This document shows positions 57,932 to 64,000 of a DNA stretch of 64,000 nt, piece by piece (the first letter of the stretch is position 1; the number at the start of each line of letters is the position of its first letter). Source of the DNA: Litoreibacter arenae DSM 19593 (GTDB lineage: Bacteria > Pseudomonadota > Alphaproteobacteria > Rhodobacterales > Rhodobacteraceae); NCBI RefSeq assembly GCF_000442275.2, contig NZ_KE557311.1, forward strand, positions 33,311 through 97,310. Reading direction: 5' to 3'. Under the pieces are notes generated by a model. That model was not told the origin of the DNA and did no database searches. It saw only the letters and a program-made list of their open reading frames with translations. The position numbers and the translations under genes were made by a program.

Positions 57932-58858
57932 TCAGCGCTCCTCTGCCGAATTCGTCGCTATCTCTTCCGGGACACTGCCATCTCCAATTGGACTGACCAG
58001 TTGTATCCGCCTGTAGGGCGCGATGCTGCCAGCGCGGCGAAGCCCATCGTCGATCAGGCTGAAAATCTCGTCCCGGCAGTCTATGGCGCGCTCGAACCTT
58101 GGCACCCAGTAACGCACGGTATAGCAGATGCCGCTCTCTTCATAAGATCGCACCCGAACATCGGCGGCGGGCTCCTGCTGGATCATCTTGGCCTCGCTCA
58201 GAGCTTGCAGGATGATTTCGCGCGCTTTTTCTATGGGCAGCACATGATCGAGCGTGATCTGGATCTGCGCTCTGAATTCGCGTTTCGGGGCGGAGTAGTT
58301 GGTGATGCGTTGACGCGAAATCTGGCTGTTGGGCAGAATGACATAGGTGGCGTCCAGCGTTTGCAGGCGCGTGGTCCGCCATCCGATCTCGATTACCTTA
58401 CCTCGCGCAAGGCTTTCGATATCAATCCAGTCCCCGATGCGGAATGGCGCCTCGATAGCAAGTGCGACGCCTGACAGGGTATCGGCAACGACGTTGCGGA
58501 TTGCGAACCCGAGCAGGGCAAGAATGATGCCGGATCCGGCAAGGGCACCAACCGCCCCCTGACCCAGATAAAGCGCGGTGGTCGCGATGAAGGCCATCAT
58601 GAACAGGAAGGCTGATATCAGGTCTTTGAGTAGCCGAGGATGCGGACGTCGGCCACCGATCTTGTCAAGTAGCACTGCAATGATGCGGCTGGCAGTCCAA
58701 GCTACCGCAAAGTAGGCCGCAGCGGTGGCAACAAAGGTCAAGGTTTCGTCGTCCGCTAACGGTTCGGGAAATTTCGACTGGTGCAGAACGAAGCCAATCG
58801 TAACAGCTAACGCGACAAACGGTAAAACAAGTCGGCGCAGATGCTGCAACATACTCAT
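57932..58858 (-). CDS. MscS-family mechanosensitive channel
   Basis: 308-residue protein. Three or four N-terminal helices lead to the pore-lining helix (GALAGSGIILALLGFAIRNV) with the Gly/Ala pattern of TM3. The beta domain follows (FRIGDWIDIESLARGKVIEI, LPNSQISRQRITNYSAP), then the alpha/beta C-terminal domain. It releases solutes on hypo-osmotic shock. The neighbours are Usp and the sodium antiporter, consistent with an osmotic-stress block. It ends with a short acidic tail. Confidence 0.9.
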   Translation of the reverse strand: MSMLQHLRRLVLPFVALAVTIGFVLHQSKFPEPLADDETLTFVATAAAYFAVAWTASRIIAVLLDKIGGRRPHPRLLKDLISAFLFMMAFIATTALYLGQGAVGALAGSGIILALLGFAIRNVVADTLSGVALAIEAPFRIGDWIDIESLARGKVIEIGWRTTRLQTLDATYVILPNSQISRQRITNYSAPKREFRAQIQITLDHVLPIEKAREIILQALSEAKMIQQEPAADVRVRSYEESGICYTVRYWVPRFERAIDCRDEIFSLIDDGLRRAGSIAPYRRIQLVSPIGDGSVPEEIATNSAEER

Positions 58859-58981
58859 GAAATTCCCTTACGCGCCCGAAGCTGATACATTTTGGTAGCC
58901 GGATTGTTTCTTGAAAAGCATACGCAAAAAAAACGCTAGATTCTAATCGCCAGATCGGTTCCCGGCTGACTAATGTCTAAA

Positions 58982-59012
58982 GGTTGCGCCAATTGCTTCC
59001 AATGGCGCAACC
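58982..59012 (-). terminator. Terminator of the DUF1127 gene
   Basis: Perfect 10-bp stem GGTTGCGCCA / TGGCGCAACC (58982-58991, 59003-59012) with an 11-nt loop. On the minus strand it is followed by TTT, 20 nt beyond the stop at 59032. Confidence 0.65.
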
Positions 59013-59031
59013 GAATTGTTGTCATTTTGGT

Positions 59032-59349
59032 CTATGCGGCAAGCAACAATCTGCTTTGGCCGTGGTGCCGCTCAACGATCTCTCCCGGCATGGTTTCAAT
59101 GCGGGAGTCTCGCCCGCATAGCCCGTCAACGAAGCGTTCAATATTGCTGCGATGAACACCAATGTCCCGGAGGGTATGATCGTTCAGCGCACGTAGTGCT
59201 GCGATGGTTTTGCGCCGTTGCCAGCTTTCGAAAGCGGAACGCATCCAGCGTTTTGCAGGCCCACCACGTCTGGGTGTTGAACTGCTATTTGCCGCGATGG
59301 CCATGGGGCGAAGTGCCAGAAGTTCACAGTGAAACAAGATCGGATGCAT
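59032..59349 (-). CDS. DUF1127 protein
   Basis: 105-residue small protein. The DUF1127 motif, SWQRRKTIAALRALNDHTLR then DIGVHRSNIERFV, is at residues 43-77. Short DUF1127 proteins are abundant in Alphaproteobacteria and have been tied to RNA maturation and nutrient or metabolite homeostasis. This one has an N-terminal extension and a 30-residue tail. GGAGG upstream sets the start at 59349. It is monocistronic with a terminator. Confidence 0.85.
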   Translation of the reverse strand: MHPILFHCELLALRPMAIAANSSSTPRRGGPAKRWMRSAFESWQRRKTIAALRALNDHTLRDIGVHRSNIERFVDGLCGRDSRIETMPGEIVERHHGQSRLLLAA

Positions 59350-60012
59350 GTCATCCTCCATCGTTAAGAGAAAAAGTCCTGACGCCGCCTTTTCGCGCTG
59401 ATGGTTTTTACTGAACGCAAATCAGATTTTCAGGCGAAGATGTCGACGTCCCTTTGGTCTGGTCGGGTGACCATTCGAAACCCCGTGGCGTGAGCGGCAC
59501 AAGTGCCAGCCCCGCCCGGGGCTACCGCCGGTTCAGGGTCTGACCCGCAAAAAGCAAGGTTCTCTTATGGAGACTAAACATCATCATGGCCCTCATCTGG
59601 GATATCGCGCCGCGTCTTTCAACAGGGCACGGTTTTGTCTGATGTTTTTTATCAGAAAAGGGCGTTTATGGGCCATTTAAGCCACGAAAACGCGTCATTG
59701 ACCGGTTTGGTGCGGTGATTGGCGAACCTGGTCTGGGTGCACAAATACGCCGGTATGATGGAATACGTAGATCAGTTTCGAATTCCCCTGCTGAACCGCC
59801 CGCATCCCCGTTATCCTGAAGTCAGACGCGTCGTTTCGCCCCAGCAAAACGAAGGTTCGCGATAGAGCCATGAACGATATGTCAATCGCACGGGGAAAGC
59901 GTAAGGTAGCACAATCTTGCAGGTGTCCGGCCTGGCCCGAAGATGTTGACAACGGCTACTGTTCAGGCGTGATGCGGATAAAGTTCCGCCGCGCAATCAA
60001 AGGATATTCATT
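59350..60012. other. Intergenic region between DUF1127 and dadA
   Basis: No clear gene. A small hairpin AGCCCC-GCCC-GGGGCT is at 59507-59522, and CTGAT-N6-ATCAG at about 59639-59654. A 58-codon minus frame (59695-59871) lacks a ribosome site and is not called. The last ~60 bp should hold the dadA promoter. The size would allow a small RNA, but nothing specific supports one. Confidence 0.4.
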
Positions 60013-61272
60013 ATGAAAATCATCGTCATGGGTGCAGGGGTCATCGGGGTCACGACAGCCTATTACCTTGCCAAACAGGGGGCCGAGGTCGTGGTGATCG
60101 ACCGTCAGATCGGTCCCGGGCTGGAGACCAGCTATGCCAACGCGGGCCAGCTGAGCTATGGCATGACGTCGCCTTGGGCGGCTCCCGGCATTCCGCTCAA
60201 GGCGGTCAAGTGGATGTTCATGAAGCGCCGTCCGCTGTTCATCTGGCCCCTGATCAGCCCGACGATGTGGAAATGGTGCGCCCAGATGCTGCGCAACTGC
60301 AACGAGGACAGCTATCGCATCAACAAGGGGCGCATGGTGCGCGTATCGAGCTATTCGCGCGACGTCATGCCGGAACTGATCGCGGAGACGGGCATTAAAT
60401 ACGATGGTCGCCAGCAGGGCACCTTGCAGCTGTTCCGCACGGACAAGCAGGTGAAGGCCTCCAAGGCGGATCAGGATATTCTGGCCGAATACGACTCTCC
60501 GTACGAGGTGCTGGACCGCGACGGATGTATCGCTGTCGAACCGGCGCTCGGTGCCGTACGGGACAAATTCGTCGGTGGGCTGCGCCTGACGGCAGACCGC
60601 ACCGGCGACTGCCGGTTGTTCACCATCGCGCTGACCGAGAAATGCGTCGAGATGGGGGTCGAGTTTCAATACGGCCAGTCGATCAAATCCATCGCCATGG
60701 AGAATGGCAGGATCGCGGGCGTCGACACCGAAATCGCAGGGCGGATCACCGGGGACGCCTATGTCTGCGCCATGGGCAGCTACGCGACCGGCGTGTTGAA
60801 CCCAATCGGGATCAGGCTGCCGGTCTATCCGGTCAAAGGCTATTCCGTCACGCTGCCGGTCACGGACGACGCGATGGCACCGCAATCGACCATCATGGAC
60901 GAGACCCACAAGGTTGCAATCACCCGGCTTGGCGACCGCATCCGTGTGGCCGGGCAGGCGGAGATCGCGGGCTATTCCAACCGCCTTGGCCCCCACGCAA
61001 CCGATACCGTCAAGCATGTGATCGGCGATCTGTTCCCCAAGGGCGGGGATATTGCGCGCGCCGAGGGCTGGACGGGACTGCGGCCCATGACCCCGGATGG
61101 AACACCGGTTCTGGGGCCGACCCAATACGACAATCTGTTCCTCAACACGGGCCACGGCACTCTGGGCTGGACCATGGCCTGCGGGTCTGGGCGTGCGGTT
61201 GCCGATGTGGTGCTTGGCAAGACGCCGGAGATTTCTATGGATGGGCTGACGGCCGCCAGATACGCGCGGTAA
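60013..61272 (+). CDS. dadA: D-amino acid dehydrogenase small subunit
   Basis: 419-residue FAD enzyme that oxidises D-amino acids (typically D-alanine) to 2-oxo acids, passing electrons to the respiratory chain. The FAD-binding GAGVIGVTTAYYLAKQG is at residues 7-23. Then come the DadA signatures TSYANAGQLSYGMTSPWAAP, GLRLTADRTGDCRLFTIAL, PVKGYSVTLPV and GLRPMTPDGTPVLGPTQYDN, and the C-terminal NTGHGTLGWTMACGSGR. Here it is monocistronic. D-alanine from cell-wall turnover is the usual substrate. Confidence 0.95.
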   Translation: MKIIVMGAGVIGVTTAYYLAKQGAEVVVIDRQIGPGLETSYANAGQLSYGMTSPWAAPGIPLKAVKWMFMKRRPLFIWPLISPTMWKWCAQMLRNCNEDSYRINKGRMVRVSSYSRDVMPELIAETGIKYDGRQQGTLQLFRTDKQVKASKADQDILAEYDSPYEVLDRDGCIAVEPALGAVRDKFVGGLRLTADRTGDCRLFTIALTEKCVEMGVEFQYGQSIKSIAMENGRIAGVDTEIAGRITGDAYVCAMGSYATGVLNPIGIRLPVYPVKGYSVTLPVTDDAMAPQSTIMDETHKVAITRLGDRIRVAGQAEIAGYSNRLGPHATDTVKHVIGDLFPKGGDIARAEGWTGLRPMTPDGTPVLGPTQYDNLFLNTGHGTLGWTMACGSGRAVADVVLGKTPEISMDGLTAARYAR

Positions 61273-61283
61273 TCACCCAGGGT

Positions 61284-61304
61284 GGGCAGGCCGAGGACCT
61301 GCCC
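61284..61304 (+). terminator. Hairpin after dadA
   Basis: GGGCAGG (61284-61290), loop CCGAGGA, CCTGCCC (61298-61304): 7-bp stem, 11 nt after the dadA stop. No T-run, so a weak or rho-assisted terminator. Confidence 0.4.
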
Positions 61305-61390
61305 GAAGCCGGTGGCTTTCCGGTTCTCAAGCGTGTGCCTTCAGGAAATGTGCGGAGCAGAGCCTCCCGCCCCGACGCTGCCTGCGGCAA

Positions 61391-61738
61391 TCACCTTTCG
61401 CTGCACTGAATGATCGCCCCGTTTTCCAGGGAGTTCTCCAGGGTCGCCATGTCTCCCTTTGACCACCAGACATACTCGCCGGACACATACCGGGCGCCCG
61501 AAGCCGAAACCACGTTCACAAAAATACGGTCGTCGTCGTCGATTTCCATCATGGCCAGCGCATTGACGCCCGAGTTCACGTATTGAACTGTGATGTCATC
61601 CCGGCCCTCACACGTATAGCCGATTGACGAAAGCGAGCTGTCCTCGTCGATGTCGAGCGTAACCGACAGACGGGCATCGGCAAACGCCGTAGTGGCAGCA
61701 ACAAGAAGGGCCACCGTGGTGATCGTTAGATGTCTCAT
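61391..61738 (-). CDS. mliC: MliC-type periplasmic lysozyme inhibitor
   Basis: 115-residue exported protein. Signal peptide residues 1-21 (ends AFA-D). The mature part has the MliC/PliC barrel signature: IGYTCEGRDDITVQYVNSG, SASGARYVSG and YVWWSKGDMATL, with two Cys at the positions that form the usual disulfide. No lipobox, so the soluble PliC-like form is more likely than membrane-anchored. AGGAGAAG sets the start at 61738. It protects peptidoglycan from c-type lysozyme. The same window encodes an exported GH19-like lysozyme at 46447. Confidence 0.85.
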   Translation of the reverse strand: MRHLTITTVALLVAATTAFADARLSVTLDIDEDSSLSSIGYTCEGRDDITVQYVNSGVNALAMMEIDDDDRIFVNVVSASGARYVSGEYVWWSKGDMATLENSLENGAIIQCSER

Positions 61739-61896
61739 TGCTTCTCCTGTTTGGTGATAGGAATTGAGGATGGAAAGATGCGGCCTCACCCTGCAGCGGC
61801 AACCTCATCAACTTCATACAATTCGAATCTGCGCACAAGCGCCTGTTGTCATGGTGCCACTGGAAGGCCTCACCGAATTGGTCCACGTTTTCGCAT

Positions 61897-62503
61897 GGGA
61901 CTGTTGCACTAATCGGCTGATGCCGCGTTTGTGCGGTTCTACTACGCTAGATCATGCGGCTGCAAAAGCTGACCGATGACCTGGATTTCGCCTCTGACGT
62001 TTGGTTGTTTGTAATGGATATGGCCTCGCTTGATCGTTCGAATTGTCTCTCTTCCGCTTAGGGTTGCTTTAGCTGATCGTAGCGGGCGAAAGCTCTTACG
62101 GGAGTCAAAGAGGCGTTTCAAGGCAGCGTGATCGCCCTTGATGAGGTTTTCGCGTCACTTCTTGCCGATGTGCCGAATGCTGTCGAAATGAGTGTCACAG
62201 CAGTGATTAATTTCGTGGATGACACGCCGATAGCAGGAGGCTTTGTCTGTGACGATGGTGACCGGGCGATGCACCCTCACGCGTTCGATGGCCTTGTTCA
62301 TAAAGGCTTTTGCTGCCCTTGATCCCGTGCTCTGCAGGCAGATCCACCACGTCCTGATAGGACAGCGGGTGGCGCAGATACCACCGCACCGCACAATTGA
62401 TGATGTCACGTGGAAAGCGGTGGCGCATGAACAGGGATATCCACGGCATGCTCGACGTCAAGAGCATGATCGTGGCCAAACGGCCCAGTTAATCCAACAG
62501 TCC
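61897..62503 (-). mobile_element. Decayed IS6-family insertion sequence with terminal repeats
   Basis: The minus strand encodes IS6 transposase pieces: RHRFPRDIINCAVRWYLRHP with LSYQDVVDL, then after an internal deletion and frameshift AIERVRVHRPVTIVTDKA, and DHAALKRLFDSRKSFRPLRS with VRGEIQVIGQ, ending at the stop at 61942. The first two DDE aspartates are lost. The left end GGGACTGTTGCA (61897-61908) and the right end GGACTGTTGGA read on the minus strand (from 62503) are the inverted repeats typical of IS6. Intact members are about 800 bp; this one is about 607. Confidence 0.75.
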
Positions 62504-63039
62504 GATATTGGTCGCATCAGACAACAGTGACATCTTGCCCCCGAAATAGACCCCTCAGAGACGCGCGCCAGCGACAAGCGATAGGGGAATTCAAGCCCGG
62601 CCTCGACACCCATCAACGCCACAGCAACTGTGCCCATCGCACCCAACTGCTTCCCGTTGCCAAGAAAGTTACCGCGCGAATGATCACGGTCGCAGGCAAG
62701 AAGATCGACGGCGAAAGAATCGAAAGTCCATAGTAAACCAATGTCGCGACTGCACCCGCCAAAACCCAGACGCCGATCAAAATGTCGATAACTATCAGAA
62801 TGATCGTGGCGGGCATTGCTGCATTGGTGATGCCCCGAACCATGCCGCCCTAAACGTTCTACCAAGAAGAAGCGCAGCGCGACAATGGTAGCCGCCATGA
62901 CGCCCAATAGCATGGTACGTGAGCGTCCAGTCCATAGACGACAATCAACAGGCCGATACCTGCGATGATTGAAAAAGAACGATATTATCGCCTCCCAGAA
63001 ACGCGGAGCGGGCGCGCCTTGTGGAATATCGGTCTTCAT
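62504..63039 (-). pseudogene. nhaC: Truncated and frameshifted NhaC-type sodium/proton antiporter
   Basis: N-terminal part of an NhaC antiporter spread over frames: start MKTDIPQGAPAPRFWEAIIS at 63039 (GGAGG upstream), MVRGITNAAMPATIILIVID and TFLATGSSW in another frame, then GTVAVALMGVEAGL and finally SDATNI immediately before the IS6 end. The C-terminal half is absent and is not found on the other side of the IS. It lies downstream of the hydantoinase fragment, an order seen in catabolic operons where NhaC-like proteins serve in uptake. Confidence 0.7.
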
Positions 63040-63140
63040 TAGTTCCTCCGGTGATTAATGGGGCTTAACCTGGAATTTGATGCAGCCTCGAAAAGACCTC
63101 CCTTGGGGCCTGGAATAGATTAGCTTTCCTGTTAGACGGT

Positions 63141-63830
63141 TCAGCTTTGTCTGCTTCCGTATCCGCCGCCGCCCGGTATCTTCATGACAAAGACGTCACC
63201 GAGGTTCATTTCGGCTATATCGTTGCCTTCGAGGGCTTCGGTCTCACCAGTGCTGCGAATGACGGAATTTTCGCCTGTTTTGCCCCGCTCACCACCTGCT
63301 GCCCCATGCGGCGGAGTTTTTCGATGCGACGTCAGAACGGTAACAGTCATCGGCTCAAGGAAGCGTAGCTTTCGGACGATGCCGTTGCCGCCCTTGAACC
63401 TGCCCTGACCGCCGGACCCCTGCCGAATAGAAAACTCGTCAACCCGCACCGGGATCCGCGTCTCCAGGGCTTCCGGATCAGTCATGCGCGTGTTGGTCAT
63501 GTGGCTGTGCACGGCACCGGTGCCGTCGAATTGATCGCCCGCGCCGGTGCCACTGCAGATGGTCTCGTAATTCTGGAAAGTGTCACTGCCGTAGACGAAA
63601 TCGTTCATCGTGCCCTGACTGCCCGCGATTACACCAAGTGCGCTGTAGAGCGGGTCGGCGATGGCCTGAGATACTTCGGTATTGCCCGAAATCACGGCTG
63701 CGGGATGGGCCGGGTTTATCATGGATTTTTGGGGGACAATCAGGTTCAACGACTTAAGACACCCTTCATTCATCGGGATGTTGGAGACGACCATTTTGCG
63801 AAACACGTACAGCACGACGGCATTGCCCAC
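63141..63830 (-). pseudogene. C-terminal fragment of hydantoinase B / 5-oxoprolinase
   Basis: 229 codons matching the C-terminal half of HyuB-type proteins: [79 protein letters not shown] and GDVFVMKIPGGGGYG. Full HyuB has about 520-580 residues, so the first half is missing. A GTG at 63830 preceded by an in-frame TAA and by IS-like sequence indicates truncation there. The intact enzyme would hydrolyse hydantoins or 5-oxoproline with ATP. Confidence 0.8.
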
Positions 63831-63871
63831 TTAACGGCAATGACCTGTAATGGTCCCCAGGGGTGATTTTC

Positions 63872-64000
63872 TCAGGCGGTCATTTCGAGCGCATAACCGT
63901 GCCACAAGTCGAAGGCATCGGACCTTGCGTGGCGGTATGAGACGGTGGAGAGGCGATAGCGGCGGGGTCTGAACATAGCGTTGATTTGATCGTGAGCCGC
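63872..64000 (-). mobile_element. C-terminal end of a probable transposase, cut by window edge
   Basis: A 42-residue minus-strand tail in frame with the window end: HDQINAMFRPRRYRLSTVSY then RHARSDAFDLWHGYALEMTA and stop at 63872. It lies directly against the truncated hydantoinase gene, and TGTAATGGTCCCC at 63846-63858 could be the element's end. The family is not identified with certainty. Confidence 0.35.

Noticed and set aside
59695..59871. 58-codon minus frame upstream of dadA
   Set aside because: No Shine-Dalgarno and no known family; kept only as a remark in the intergenic entry.

Overview
The window looks like chromosome or chromid DNA of a marine Rhodobacterales (roseobacter-type) alphaproteobacterium. 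The support is gene content and style: GC-rich coding with short overlapping operons, a TRAP-linked homogentisate cluster, an N-type ATPase operon beside an arginine deiminase operon and a class I PHA synthase, a serralysin-type RTX protease, and many decayed IS6-family fragments. No rRNA, tRNA, CRISPR array or intact prophage was seen.

Layout. 1-2060: a partial YdiF-type CoA transferase overlapped by a 42-residue bdhA-like remnant, then a MarR regulator divergent from the next unit. 2235-11889: an aromatic catabolic unit (degenerate metallo-beta-lactamase-fold protein, flavin hydroxylase, DUF2783-like small partner, TRAP transporter PQM, VOC protein, hmgA, maiA, fahA) leading to fumarate and acetoacetate. 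11940-19451: a TPP enzyme, then a scar holding an internally deleted dctM, a dctQ tail and a sulfatase tail, an SRPBCC protein, and an orphan dipeptide-type binding protein with a GAF protein and a fused aconitase X. 19677-26045: a DUF481 outer-membrane protein, IS debris, a YbaY-like exported protein and a 1113-residue M10/RTX metalloprotease with PPC domain; IS6 remnants in opposite orientation bracket the last two.

26046-42728 is an energy-stress block: Crp-family regulator, CBS protein, complete N-type ATPase (atpDCQRBEFAG on the minus strand), SDR, HdeD-like protein, arcC-arcB-arcA-arcD-like, phasin-like and coiled-coil proteins, phaC. Substrate-level ATP from arginine, ATP-driven ion pumping and carbon storage sit side by side, and FNR-like boxes lie near arcD/phasin and phaC.

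43030-50636 is the most unusual stretch: exported proteins only. They are a 744-residue trypsin-like protease with a long unrecognised C-terminal region, a 71-residue peptide with nine cysteines, an amino-acid-type binding protein, a GH19-like lysozyme/chitinase fused to a V8-type serine protease, a second trypsin-like protease, and two frameshifted exported-protein genes. I do not recognise it as a described system.

50809-60012 holds a Cds1-type PLP enzyme, a TSUP permease, a membrane alpha/beta hydrolase, a CPA1 antiporter with a cNMP-binding domain, a tandem UspA, an MscS channel and a DUF1127 protein, consistent with osmotic, ionic and sulfur stress. 60013-64000 has dadA and mliC, then wreckage: an IS6 element with terminal repeats abutting a truncated nhaC, a truncated hydantoinase B/5-oxoprolinase gene, and a probable transposase tail at the window edge.
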